Part shown: positions 1 through 7,688 of the stretch, piece after piece
Layout: every line of letters starts with the position of its first letter
How positions within the stretch are numbered: the first letter of the stretch is position 1
Source: Sphingomonas zeae
Lineage (GTDB): Bacteria > Pseudomonadota > Alphaproteobacteria > Sphingomonadales > Sphingomonadaceae
Assembly (NCBI RefSeq): GCF_014197135.1
Contig: NZ_JACIFA010000005.1
Span: 186,001-250,000, forward strand
DNA length: 64,000 nucleotides
Reading direction: 5' to 3'
Program-made: the position numbers and the translations under genes
The notes under the pieces: model-generated
Told to the model about the DNA's origin: nothing
The model's database searches: none
What the model saw: the letters and a program-made list of their open reading frames with translations, nothing else

Positions 1-34
1 CCATATCATCGAGCGTCTTAAAGGCCTTGGTCAT
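1..34 (-). CDS. pgk: Phosphoglycerate kinase, N-terminal fragment (cut by window edge)
   Basis: Only the first 11 codons are present, reading MTKAFKTLDDM on the minus strand. This matches the usual N-terminus of alphaproteobacterial phosphoglycerate kinase, which transfers phosphate from 1,3-bisphosphoglycerate to ADP in glycolysis. The ATG (34..32) overlaps the TGA of the MOSC gene as ATGA, so the two are translationally coupled. It lies downstream of gap on the same strand, the normal gap–pgk order, which strongly supports the call despite the short fragment. The rest of the gene lies outside the window. Confidence 0.75.
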   Translation of the reverse strand, partial: MTKAFKTLDDM

Positions 35-507
35 GATTCCTCGATCCTGATTGTATCGCCGATGTGGATGGTGCCGCCCTCGATCACGCGGGCGCAGGCG
101 CCCCCGCGCCAGTCGGGGCGAAGCGCCGCCTGCAATCCATCGGCGATCGCGTCCATGCGGTGGCACGGATCGCATTCCATGGTGATTTGAAGAAGGACGG
201 ATCCGATACGAAGCCGGACGCCCGGACTCTGGGGAAGATCGAAATCCTCGATCAGCAGGTTCGCGCGGCGTTCCTGCCAGGGAATATCGCGGTCGATCGC
301 CGCCATCGCGGCGTCCCAGTCGCGACTCTCCATCAGCGTCACTTGGCGCCGCCCACGCCCGCCGGGCTTGATCCGGCCCCGAACATCGCCTTCAACGCCA
401 CCCGCCAAGGTGACCGATGCGGTGTCCAGCACCTCCATCGGCCCCTTGGGGACGGCCCGGCGAGCGATGCCGGCCAGACGCCCGGTCATCACCCGCCCGT
501 CGGTCAT
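31..507 (-). CDS. MOSC domain-containing protein between gap and pgk
   Basis: A protein of 158 residues. The conserved MOSC-type segments are the QVTLMES stretch, the RRANLLIEDFDLP stretch, and the region with a single cysteine in the ECDPCHRMD context followed by LRPDWRGGACARV. MOSC domains (as in the molybdenum-cofactor sulfurase C-terminus and YiiM) bind or transfer sulfur through a cysteine; a metal-sulfur or detoxification role is inferred from the family only. The ATG at 507 overlaps the gap stop as TGATG, and its own stop overlaps the pgk start. It is therefore embedded in a glycolytic operon. An in-frame extension to 564 lies inside gap and was rejected. Confidence 0.8.
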   Translation of the reverse strand: MTDGRVMTGRLAGIARRAVPKGPMEVLDTASVTLAGGVEGDVRGRIKPGGRGRRQVTLMESRDWDAAMAAIDRDIPWQERRANLLIEDFDLPQSPGVRLRIGSVLLQITMECDPCHRMDAIADGLQAALRPDWRGGACARVIEGGTIHIGDTIRIEES

Positions 508-1517
508 CAGAGGAACTTCGCCATCGCGGTCGCGGTATCGACCATGCGGTTCGAGAAGCCCCACTCATTGTCGTACCACGACACGACGCGCACCAGCTTG
601 CCGTCGATCACCGCCGTCTCCAGGCTGTCGACGGTCGAGGATTGCGGCGAGTGCATCAGGTCGATCGACACCAGCGGCTCGTCCGAGAAGACCAGCACGC
701 CCTTGAGCGCGCCGTCTTCCGACGCCGCCTTCAGGATCGCGTTGACCTCTTCCTTGGTCGTGTCACGCGCCGGGGTGAAGGTCAGGTCGACCAGGCTGAC
801 GTCAGGCACCGGCACGCGGATGGCCGAACCGTCCAGCTTGCCCTTCAGCTCGGGCAGCACCTCGCCCACCGCGCGGGCCGCGCCGGTGGTGGTCGGGATC
901 ATCGACATGGCGGCGGCGCGGGCGCGGCGCAGGTCGGGGTGGATCTGGTCGAGGATCTTCTGGTCGTTGGTATAGGCGTGGACCGTGGTCATCAGGCCAC
1001 GCTCGATCCCGATCGCATCGTTCAGCACCTTGGCGACCGGCGCCAGGCAGTTGGTGGTGCACGACGCGTTCGACACGATGGTGTGCTCGGCCGACAGCTT
1101 GTCATGGTTGACGCCGTAGACGACGGTCAGATCGACATTCTTGCCCGGGGCCGAAATCAGCACCTTCTTGGCGCCCGCCGCGATGTGCTTCTCGCACGAC
1201 GCCTTGTCGGTGAAGAAGCCGGTGCACTCCAGGACCAGATCGACGCCCAGTTCCTTGTGCGGCAGGTTGGCCGGATCGCGCTCGGCGGTGACGCGGATAT
1301 GCTTGCCGTCGATCACGATGTCGTTACCCTCTGCGGTCACTTCGCCCGGGTAACGGCCATGGACGCTATCGCGGCTGAACAGCCAGGCGTTGGACTTGGC
1401 GTCGGCGAGATCGTTGATCGCCACCAGTTCGAGGGAGTCACCGCCGCGCTCGAGGATCGCACGCGCGACCAGACGGCCGATGCGACCGAAACCGTTGATT
1501 GCAACCTTGACCGTCAT
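507..1517 (-). CDS. gap: Type I glyceraldehyde-3-phosphate dehydrogenase
   Basis: A 336-residue cytoplasmic enzyme that oxidises glyceraldehyde-3-phosphate to 1,3-bisphosphoglycerate with NAD(P)+. The N-terminus [15 protein letters not shown] is the Rossmann nucleotide-binding motif. The catalytic cysteine lies in [12 protein letters not shown] at about residue 155, and the C-terminus has the usual [12 protein letters not shown]. The start at 1517 is preceded by AGGAG; a longer reading to 1583 lacks family support. It is the first gene of a coupled gap–MOSC–pgk operon. The length is normal for the family. Confidence 0.97.
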   Translation of the reverse strand: MTVKVAINGFGRIGRLVARAILERGGDSLELVAINDLADAKSNAWLFSRDSVHGRYPGEVTAEGNDIVIDGKHIRVTAERDPANLPHKELGVDLVLECTGFFTDKASCEKHIAAGAKKVLISAPGKNVDLTVVYGVNHDKLSAEHTIVSNASCTTNCLAPVAKVLNDAIGIERGLMTTVHAYTNDQKILDQIHPDLRRARAAAMSMIPTTTGAARAVGEVLPELKGKLDGSAIRVPVPDVSLVDLTFTPARDTTKEEVNAILKAASEDGALKGVLVFSDEPLVSIDLMHSPQSSTVDSLETAVIDGKLVRVVSWYDNEWGFSNRMVDTATAMAKFL

Positions 1518-1705
1518 GCCAGCAAGCTCCTGTCTTTTTCGGGCCGTGCCTTGGACGGCACCGCCCCCGGTTGGATGGATCATCGGGTGATTCCATCATT
1601 CGCGCCACGCCTTTCGGAGCCGCGCGGGTGTCTGTCAACCGCCCGAGCGCGCCGTATCGTCCAATTCCGGGTTGCCGCATGGGACCAGCCTGCTAAGCCC
1701 CTTTC

Positions 1706-1903
1706 ATGCCCGAACCTATTGCCGACGACGTCCTTTCCTCCGTCGAACGGATCGACCATGCCATCGCCCGCATCGAACGGGCGATCCGAACCCGTGCCGC
1801 CAAGGAGGATGCGCTGGCCCGCCGTCACGCCGCGCTGAAGGCGCGCATGGCCGAGGCGGTGAGCGCGCTCGACGACGTCATCAGCCGGGGGAGCGCCGCC
1901 TGA
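1706..1903 (+). CDS. Small coiled-coil protein upstream of zapA
   Basis: A 65-residue, highly charged, predicted helical protein. The ERIDHAIARIERAI and RRHAALKARMAEAV stretches have heptad-like spacing and suggest a short coiled coil. There is no signal peptide or membrane segment. Its TGA overlaps the zapA ATG (TGATG at 1901–1905), so the two are probably translated together. A link to Z-ring assembly is inferred from that coupling only. I do not recognise a named family. Confidence 0.7.
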   Translation: MPEPIADDVLSSVERIDHAIARIERAIRTRAAKEDALARRHAALKARMAEAVSALDDVISRGSAA

Positions 1904-2217
1904 TGGCCGAGGTGACGATCCTGGTCGGCGATCGGCCCCATACCGTCTATTGCCAGGAGGGCGGCGAAGCGCGCGTCCGGATGCTGGGCCAGATGCTGGA
2001 CCAGCGCTGGCCAGCGGCCCTGCGGGCCTCGGGCGGCCACAATGGCGAGCGGGCGCTGCTGTTCGTCGCGCTCATGTTGGCCGATGCGCTGGAGGAAGCC
2101 GAACGCCGCCCGCCGGCGGGCGCGGCAGTGAGCGAGGCGGCGCTGGCCCGCATCGCCGAGCGGCTGGAGGCGCTGGCCGACGCACTGGACCCGGAGGATC
2201 GCGGCCACCTTGGCTAG
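1903..2217 (+). CDS. zapA: Cell division protein ZapA
   Basis: A 104-residue ZapA-type protein. The N-terminus AEVTILVGDRPHTVYCQEGGEARV matches the ZapA fold start (a nucleotide-free FtsZ-bundling protein); it is followed by a long helix (ALLFVALMLADALEEAE) and an alanine/leucine/glutamate-rich coiled coil. ZapA crosslinks FtsZ protofilaments at the septum. The position directly before a 6S RNA and a 5-formyl-THF cyclo-ligase reproduces the zapA–ssrS–fau order known in proteobacteria and supports the call. The start overlaps the stop of the preceding small gene. Confidence 0.88.
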   Translation: MAEVTILVGDRPHTVYCQEGGEARVRMLGQMLDQRWPAALRASGGHNGERALLFVALMLADALEEAERRPPAGAAVSEAALARIAERLEALADALDPEDRGHLG

Positions 2218-2244
2218 GATCAAGCTCTTGAGTAACGCGACGGC

Positions 2245-2405
2245 CTTGCCTACATGGGTCGGCGGCGGGCTCTGCCCGGTACGAGCCACGATAATCCCTG
2301 AGGCTATTCTTCATCCAAGGGGGCTGTCCCTGCCCGGACCCTGGTCCGACGTACATGGTCCCCACCTGACGTATTGGGCGTCGGTGGATATTACGGCAAA
2401 CGGCC
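2245..2405 (+). ncRNA. ssrS: 6S RNA
   Basis: The region between zapA and the formyl-THF cyclo-ligase lacks a plausible gene but contains the 6S-like element CCCTGAGGCTATTCTTCAT (about 2298–2316), similar to the E. coli 6S segment CCCCUGAGCCGAUAUUUCAU. Flanking G/C-rich blocks on both sides can form the long imperfect hairpin with a central bubble that mimics an open promoter and binds RNA polymerase. Synteny with zapA and fau is the second argument. The ends are approximate; an adjacent hairpin/T-tract marks the 3' side. Confidence 0.8.
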
Positions 2406-2406
2406 A

Positions 2407-2431
2407 TGGCGGTCCCGCCACCCGCTTTTTT
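2407..2431 (+). terminator. Rho-independent terminator after 6S RNA
   Basis: TGGCG (2407–2411), loop GTCC and CGCCA (2416–2420) form a short hairpin. It is followed after CCCGC by six Ts (2426–2431), just six bases before the start codon of the cyclo-ligase gene. It probably ends or attenuates the 6S transcript, with read-through into the downstream gene. Confidence 0.55.
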
Positions 2432-2436
2432 CTGAC

Positions 2437-2970
2437 ATGATCGACAAACGCGCCCTGCGCGCCCGGTTGCGAAGCGTCCGCGATGCGCATGGTCCCGGCC
2501 TCCTGCCGGTGGCGCGGCCCTTTCTCGACCGCCTTTTCCCCCATCAGGTTATCGCGGCCTATCGCCCCCTGGGCGCGGAGGCGGACCCGGCCCTATGGGT
2601 CGAGGCGGCGCTCCATGCGGGCGCGACGATCGCCCTGCCCCATGTCACCGACCGCGCCAGCCCGATCCGCTTCCTGACTTGGGCTGACGGCGAGGATCTG
2701 AGCGTCGGCGCCTTCGGCCTGGACCAGCCCGCCGCCGATGCGCCCGAATGCCGCCCCGACATCATCCTGACGCCTCTTGTGGGCTTCGACCGGCGCGGCA
2801 ATCGACTGGGACAGGGGGCAGGACATTACGACCGTGCCTTTGCGGCCAACCCCGACGCCTGGCGTGTCGGCATCGCCTGGAGCGTGCAGGAGGTGGAGGA
2901 CATGGTACCCGACAGCTGGGACGTGCCGCTCCACGCCATCGCCACCGAATCGGAATGGATTGTTCCATGA
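2437..2970 (+). CDS. 5-formyltetrahydrofolate cyclo-ligase
   Basis: A 177-residue enzyme (fau/ygfA family) converting 5-formyl-THF to 5,10-methenyl-THF with ATP. The early LRARLRSVRDA basic helix, the central IALPHVTDRASPIRF segment and the C-terminal LVGFDRRGNRLGQGAGHYDRAF signature (GxGxGxYDR) are all present. The ATG at 2437 starts six bases after the T-tract of the 6S terminator; upstream in-frame starts lie inside the RNA gene. The stop overlaps the next gene as ATGA. Confidence 0.93.
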   Translation: MIDKRALRARLRSVRDAHGPGLLPVARPFLDRLFPHQVIAAYRPLGAEADPALWVEAALHAGATIALPHVTDRASPIRFLTWADGEDLSVGAFGLDQPAADAPECRPDIILTPLVGFDRRGNRLGQGAGHYDRAFAANPDAWRVGIAWSVQEVEDMVPDSWDVPLHAIATESEWIVP

Positions 2971-3170
2971 CACCCAGCTGGCGCAAACCCGCCGGAATGC
3001 TGCTGATCGTCGCGATCATCATCGCTTGGGCGGCGCTGGTCGCCAGCCTGTCGGGCGTGGTCGGCCAGTGGCACTGGGTGTTGCAGCTGGTCTTCTATGT
3101 CGTCGCGGGGATCGTGTGGATCACGCCGATGAAGCCGCTTCTGCGCTGGATGGAGGGCGGACGAAGCTAG
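2967..3170 (+). CDS. DUF2842 small membrane protein
   Basis: A 67-residue protein with two predicted membrane helices, roughly residues 9–31 (AGMLLIVAIIIAWAALVASL) and 40–53 (LQLVFYVVAGIVWI). It ends in a short basic tail (KPLLRWMEGGRS). Length, the W-rich second helix and the TPMKPL segment fit the DUF2842 family of alphaproteobacteria, which has no known function. It starts at the ATGA overlap with the cyclo-ligase gene. Confidence 0.8.
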   Translation: MTPSWRKPAGMLLIVAIIIAWAALVASLSGVVGQWHWVLQLVFYVVAGIVWITPMKPLLRWMEGGRS

Positions 3171-3315
3171 AGGCGTTGTCGCGTAGCCTTCGCCTGCGCT
3201 CAGGCCGAACGGCGGCGGGATGTTCGGAGCTGGATGTTCCGGAAGCAATCGGCGCATATGCCAAGGCTGGTTCGCGCCAAACCGAAGCGCGGCCTAATGA
3301 AACATATCGGTGCTG

Positions 3316-3340
3316 AAAACAGGAGCGCCATCCCGAAGGA

Positions 3341-3346
<6 letters not shown>
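3316..3346 (-). terminator. Terminator overlapping the 3' end of tRNA-Asp (copy 1)
   Basis: On the minus strand, GCGCCATCC, a TTCG tetraloop and GGATGGCGC form a perfect 9-bp hairpin (3325–3346), followed by TCCTG and TTTT (3319–3316). The first arm includes the encoded CCA end of the tRNA, so termination happens immediately after the mature 3' end. Confidence 0.7.
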
Positions 3347-3417
<71 letters not shown>

Positions 3418-3481
3418 TTAGAAAGCCATGATATGCCAATCTGCATCGGCATCGGCCCTTTCGGGGATTTCGATATTTTCA

Positions 3482-3498
3482 GCCATTCCCAAGGGAAA

Positions 3499-3502
<4 letters not shown>
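3482..3502 (-). terminator. Hairpin overlapping the 3' end of tRNA-Asp (copy 2)
   Basis: On the minus strand GCCATTTCCC and GGGAATGGC (loop TT, one bulged T) form a hairpin that includes the tRNA CCA end. No strong T-tract follows, only GAAAATATC. It could be a weak terminator or processing hairpin before copy 1. Confidence 0.4.
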
Positions 3503-3575
<73 letters not shown>

Positions 3576-3633
3576 TGAAAGCGTCGAGGCGCGCCAACTA
3601 GGCGAGCCTCCCGACCCTGTCAACGCCTCATTT

Positions 3634-4854
3634 TCAACTTTCTTGCGGAACGTCCACCGGGTCGGTTTCGCGGTCGAGATGGGTGAGCGTTCCATGCTCG
3701 AACAGGAAGCCTGCAATGTCGGGTTTTCCTGCGGCTTTGAGGATGGTCTGGAGGATGATCAGCAGCGGCACCGCCAGTAGCGCGCCGACCGTCCCCCATA
3801 CCCATCCCCAGAAGCTCAGCGAGATCAGGATGAGGACCGGACTGATGGTCAGACGATGCCCGACGATTAACGGGGTGATGAGGTTCGCCTCGATCAGGTG
3901 CATTCCATACATGATCGCGGGGGGCGCCAGCGCGAGCCAGATGTCGCTGAATGTCATGAGGCCGCCCACCGCCAGGAGCAGCGCGCCGATCACCGGCCCG
4001 AAATAGGGGATGTAGTTGAGCAGCGCGACGATGCCGCCCCACATCAGCGGATAGGGCATCCCGAACAGCGACAGCGCCCCCGCCACCGCGCCGCCCAGCG
4101 CCAGGTTGATGATCGTGATAGTGCCCAGATAGGCCGAGACGTCGTCCACCACCTCCTGGATGACCCGCGCGGTCGCCATCGCACCGTCGAAGCTCGTCCG
4201 CCCGCGGATCGTCTCCTTGCGCATCCGGGTCCAGCCCGACAAGACGAAGAACACGACGAGGACGCCAAACAGGAACTGGACGATCAGCCCCGGCGCCGAG
4301 GTCGCCGCCAGTTCCAGGATCGAGCTGGGGGGCGAGACGGCGGCAGTCTGCGGTTGGCGGATCGGGGTGGAGGCGATCTGTCGCAATGCCTTGTTCGCGT
4401 AGCGCTCCAGGCTGGAATAGAGATCGAGCAGCGGCGCCAGATTGTCCTGGATGCGCCCGATCCGGCTGGGCAGCAGACGGAAAAAGTCGGTCGCGGGCAC
4501 GATGATCGCAGCCAGCGCGACGTTTGCGACGACCAGAAACAGAATCACGCAGATCAGCGCGGCCAGCGCCGAAGGCACGCGTCGCCGCTCCAGCCATTCG
4601 AGGATGGGGACCAATGCGATGGCGATGACCAAAGCGGTGGTGAGCGGCAGGAAGAATTCGGCCCCCTCGCGCAGGGCGAAGGGCAAGGCCAGGATGAACC
4701 CCGCGCCCGCGGTCAGGGTCAGCCCGGCGAGCAGCCGGTCCCGGCGCATCGCGATCCGCACCGCATCGCGCGGCCCCATGCCCACCGGCGTCCCCAGGAT
4801 CGAATCGCCCGCCGGATAGGCCTTGTCGACCAGGTCGTCTTGCACGTCACTCAT
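3634..4854 (-). CDS. AI-2E family transporter (PerM/YdiK-like permease)
   Basis: A 406-residue inner-membrane protein. Hydrophobic segments occur near residues 43–60, 65–85, 95–120, 200–225, 255–275, 280–310, 325–345 and 345–375. The family signature includes YLGTITIINLALG and the GGIVALLNYIPYFGPVIG stretch. Members are AI-2 exporters or ion/solute permeases; the substrate here cannot be told. The ATG at 4854 is used; an in-frame GTG at 4863 is possible. There is no clear SD, and a perfect 15-bp hairpin sits just upstream (4863–4899). A palindrome at 4909–4926 may be its operator. Confidence 0.88.
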   Translation of the reverse strand: MSDVQDDLVDKAYPAGDSILGTPVGMGPRDAVRIAMRRDRLLAGLTLTAGAGFILALPFALREGAEFFLPLTTALVIAIALVPILEWLERRRVPSALAALICVILFLVVANVALAAIIVPATDFFRLLPSRIGRIQDNLAPLLDLYSSLERYANKALRQIASTPIRQPQTAAVSPPSSILELAATSAPGLIVQFLFGVLVVFFVLSGWTRMRKETIRGRTSFDGAMATARVIQEVVDDVSAYLGTITIINLALGGAVAGALSLFGMPYPLMWGGIVALLNYIPYFGPVIGALLLAVGGLMTFSDIWLALAPPAIMYGMHLIEANLITPLIVGHRLTISPVLILISLSFWGWVWGTVGALLAVPLLIILQTILKAAGKPDIAGFLFEHGTLTHLDRETDPVDVPQES

Positions 4855-4862
4855 GACGGTCA

Positions 4863-4899
4863 CGTTAGCGGCTTTCCCGATGCAGGAAAGCCGCTAACG
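4863..4899 (-). repeat. Perfect 15-bp inverted repeat in the leader of the AI-2E gene
   Basis: CGTTAGCGGCTTTCC (4863–4877), a 7-nt spacer and GGAAAGCCGCTAACG (4885–4899) are exact reverse complements. The structure lies in the 5' leader of the minus-strand permease gene, nine bases before its ATG. It has no T-tract, so a simple terminator is unlikely; it may control translation or bind a protein. Confidence 0.7.
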
Positions 4900-4908
4900 C
4901 CGCCATTT

Positions 4909-4926
4909 CATGACGTTTATGTCATG
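4909..4926. promoter_or_regulatory. Palindromic operator candidate CATGACGTTTATGTCATG
   Basis: An 18-bp inverted repeat (CATGAC-GTTTAT-GTCATG) upstream of the AI-2E permease gene and downstream of the small gene at 4945. It resembles the site at 5224–5239 (shared core TGACGTTTAyGTCA), suggesting one regulator acts on both promoters. The regulator is unknown. Confidence 0.45.
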
Positions 4927-4944
4927 TGAGTGAGTTCTGCCGCC

Positions 4945-5121
4945 TTACCAGGCGCGGGGAATGCCGCCGGTGCGCTCGGCCACCGCATTTTCGATCGACT
5001 GGAGCTGGGTGCGGCTGAGCACCCCCGCCTCCATCAGGTGACGCATCAATTCCTCGGTCAACGCTGCCAGGAAATGTAGTTCGGCGCGCTCCGAGACGCC
5101 ATCTTCATTCAAACCGTCCAT
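4945..5121 (-). CDS. Small hypothetical protein (58 aa)
   Basis: A 58-residue acidic, helical protein (MDGLNEDGVSERAELHFLAA... ending GGIPRAW) with no membrane segment or known motif. The ATG at 5121 is preceded by GGAGCAGGTG, a credible SD; upstream in-frame codons (to 5208) have an arginine-rich composition that looks non-coding and were left out. The amphipathic helices (LAALTEELMRHLMEAG, LQSIENAVAERT) suggest a small helical-bundle or regulatory protein. It lies between the permease and tesB, transcribed away from tesB. Confidence 0.6.
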   Translation of the reverse strand: MDGLNEDGVSERAELHFLAALTEELMRHLMEAGVLSRTQLQSIENAVAERTGGIPRAW

Positions 5122-5223
5122 CACCTGCTCCCAGCCAGATCGTCGCCGCCTGTGTAGCGGGCGCCCCAACGGCGTAAAAGCATCTTTTGGTTGGAGCCGC
5201 ATCCTCAAGGGGCGACCGAGTCA

Positions 5224-5239
5224 TTGACGTTTACGTCAA
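5224..5239. promoter_or_regulatory. Palindromic operator candidate TTGACGTTTACGTCAA
   Basis: A perfect 7-bp inverted repeat (TTGACGT-TT-ACGTCAA), 20 bp before the tesB start codon and between two divergent genes. Its core is nearly the same as the palindrome at 4909–4926. Sites of this type are used by MerR- or TetR-type regulators of acyl-CoA metabolism; that link is inference from the adjacent thioesterase. Confidence 0.5.
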
Positions 5240-5258
5240 CGTGCAGCATCATCCGGTT

Positions 5259-6164
5259 ATGGATTCCGACACCCGCCCCCGTTTTTCTTCCGACCAGCTT
5301 GCCCAGGGCCTGGTCGCGCTGTTGAACGTCGAGGAGATCGACACCGACCTCTATCGCGGTGCCCGGCGTCCCGGCGGCGAGGGCCGGGTCTTCGGTGGAC
5401 AGGTCATTGCCCAGGCGCTCCAGGCCGCGCAGCGATCGACCGACGCGCCAAAGACGGCGCATTCGCTCCACGCCTATTTCATGCGCCCCGGCGACGAGCG
5501 TTTCCCGATCACCTATCGGGTCGAGCGCGATTTTGAGGGGCGCAGCTTCGCCACCCGCCGGGTGATCGCGATGCAGAAGGGCAAGCCGATCCTCAACATG
5601 GCCTGCTCGTTCCAGACGCCCGAAGATGGGATGCACCATCAGGATGCGATGCCCGACGTTCCCGCGCCGGATTCGCTGCCATCGGAACGCGAGCTGCTAG
5701 ACTCGCTGGGGACGCAGGTCCCGGCGCCGATCCGCGCCTTTCTGGAACATCCCCGACCGATCGAGCTGCGGACGGTCGACCCGCGCCAGTTGCTCGCCCC
5801 CGAACCGCGCGAGCCGGTCCAGGCGATCTGGTTCCGGCTGGTCGCGCCGATCGGCGACGATCCCGCACTCCACCGGGCGATCCTGGCCTATGCCAGCGAT
5901 TTCGCGCTGCTCGGCACGTCCACGCTGCCGCATGGGATCAACTGGCTGATCCACGATATGCAAACCGCCAGCCTCGACCATGCACTGTGGCTGCACGAAC
6001 CGTTTCGCGCCGACGAGTGGCTACTCTACACGACCGACAGCCCCTGGGCTGGCCATGCGCGCGGGTTCAATCGAGGCCGCATTTTCTCCCGCGATGGTCG
6101 GCTGGTCGCCAGCGTCGCTCAGGAGGGGCTGATCCGGCTTCGCAAGTCTGTCGCCGGGGATTGA
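5259..6164 (+). CDS. tesB: Acyl-CoA thioesterase II (TesB family)
   Basis: A 301-residue cytoplasmic double-hotdog thioesterase that hydrolyses acyl-CoA to free acid and CoA. Visible signatures are RVFGGQVIAQALQAAQ, SLHAYFMRPGD, the FEGRSFATRRV segment and, in the C-terminal hotdog, DFALLGTSTLPHG followed by SLDHALWLHEPFRADEWLLY. The ATG at 5259 gives the usual N-terminus (LVALLNVEEIDTDLYRG); a longer frame to 5187 would run through the palindrome. It is single, with a divergent small gene upstream. Confidence 0.93.
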   Translation: MDSDTRPRFSSDQLAQGLVALLNVEEIDTDLYRGARRPGGEGRVFGGQVIAQALQAAQRSTDAPKTAHSLHAYFMRPGDERFPITYRVERDFEGRSFATRRVIAMQKGKPILNMACSFQTPEDGMHHQDAMPDVPAPDSLPSERELLDSLGTQVPAPIRAFLEHPRPIELRTVDPRQLLAPEPREPVQAIWFRLVAPIGDDPALHRAILAYASDFALLGTSTLPHGINWLIHDMQTASLDHALWLHEPFRADEWLLYTTDSPWAGHARGFNRGRIFSRDGRLVASVAQEGLIRLRKSVAGD

Positions 6165-6330
6165 CCGCCCCGCATATGACCTGATCGGGCATACCGCCTT
6201 TTGGATAACCTCGGAAATATCGTCGGTTCCCCCGGACAAAACGACGAATTGACGGTGACGGGCAAGGCTTTCGCCTCTAAACAAAAGCGATCGCCCGCGC
6301 GGCGGCCGATGATGTCGGAGGAAGGAAAGC

Positions 6331-7572
6331 ATGGCGGCGACGTCCGTCGGTGAGGGGCGGAATACCGACCGCTATCTGCAAAAGCGCGACGCCATCCTGG
6401 CAGCGGCGGCGCAGGTCATCAACGAGCAATCCGCCAAGGGCATGACCTTCGCCGATGTCGCGCGGCGCGTCGGCCTGAACACGACCAGCGTCACCTATTA
6501 CTTCCGCCGCAAGGAGGAACTGGCGGCGGCGGCGTTCGAGCATACGCTGGAGCGGCTCCTCGACATGCTGTCCGAAGCCGCCGAGGAGCCGACGCCGCAG
6601 GCCCGCGTCGCGCGCTATCTGTCGATCAACATGGCGCGGCTCGCCCGGATCGAGCGTGGCGAGGAAACGCCCTTCGCCGTCCTGTCCGACCTGCGCGCGA
6701 TGGAGGAGCCGATCCGCGGCCGGTTGATGGCTGGATGGCAGAAAGTGTTCCGCGCCACCCGGAGCCTCTGGGGTCCCGCGCCCAGCCGTGCCCATACCGA
6801 TCTCCATGGCGCACGCGCCCATGTCCTGCTCGAGAACACCTTCTGGCTACCGATGTGGCTGGTCCGCTACGAGCCCGACCAATATGCCCGCGTCGAGGAA
6901 CGGCTGCTCGACGTGCTGACCCATGGCGTAGCCGCCCCCGGGTCGGCCTGGTCCCCCACCATGCTGGACCTGGATGCGCAGGGAGCGCGCGGGGGCGAGC
7001 CGGGACGCGAGGCATTCCTGCTGGCGGCGACGCGGCTGATCAACCAGTTGGGCTATCGCGGCGCCAGCGTGCAGCGGATCGCATCCGAGCTGAACGTGAC
7101 CAAGGGCAGCTTCTACCACCATCTTGACGCCAAGGACGATCTGGTCACGGCCTGCTATCGCCGAAGCTTTGATACGATCACGGCCGCACAGCAACTGGCC
7201 GATGCAGCCGGGGGCAGCCATTGGCACCGGCTGTCGAGCGCGATTGCCACCTTGCTCGACATCCAGTTCGCCGAGCGTGGCCCCCTGCTGCGCACCACCG
7301 CGCTCGCCAGCCTGCCAGGCGATGTCCGCGCCGCCATGGTCGAACGGTCCAACCGGATCGCGCGGCGCTATGCGGGCACGATCATGGACGGGGTCAGCGA
7401 AGGGTCGATGCGCCCGGTCGATGCGCTGATCGCCGCCCAGGCGCTGATGGCGATCCAGAACGCCGCGTTCGACATGCGCAAATGGGCCGGGACGATGGAG
7501 CGCCCGCATGCCATCGCGCTCTACGCCTCAACCATCCTGTACGGCATGTTCGACGACCGGCTCCTGCGCTAA
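6331..7572 (+). CDS. TetR-family regulator with two tandem HTH domains
   Basis: A 413-residue protein about twice the usual TetR length. It contains two TetR N-terminal helix-turn-helix units. The first is near residues 21–70 (ILAAAAQVINEQ...TSVTYYFRRKEELAAAAF) and the second near 226–275 (AFLLAATRLINQLG...KGSFYHHLDAKDDLVTACY). Each is followed by its own helical ligand-binding-type region. The SD GGAGGAAGG is right before the ATG. The second half keeps the YHH/FYHH-type recognition helix, so both may bind DNA. The ligand and targets are unknown; the neighbours tesB and an EF-hand gene give no firm hint. Confidence 0.9.
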   Translation: MAATSVGEGRNTDRYLQKRDAILAAAAQVINEQSAKGMTFADVARRVGLNTTSVTYYFRRKEELAAAAFEHTLERLLDMLSEAAEEPTPQARVARYLSINMARLARIERGEETPFAVLSDLRAMEEPIRGRLMAGWQKVFRATRSLWGPAPSRAHTDLHGARAHVLLENTFWLPMWLVRYEPDQYARVEERLLDVLTHGVAAPGSAWSPTMLDLDAQGARGGEPGREAFLLAATRLINQLGYRGASVQRIASELNVTKGSFYHHLDAKDDLVTACYRRSFDTITAAQQLADAAGGSHWHRLSSAIATLLDIQFAERGPLLRTTALASLPGDVRAAMVERSNRIARRYAGTIMDGVSEGSMRPVDALIAAQALMAIQNAAFDMRKWAGTMERPHAIALYASTILYGMFDDRLLR

Positions 7573-7688
7573 GCACACAATTTGCGACAAATGCGGAGGC
7601 GGCTCGACATGAACGGGCGACAGCCGGGGTCCAGAAAGGTGATCGTTCGGCGGGGACTCAACCCCGCCGCAAAGAGGACGCCCACGCC

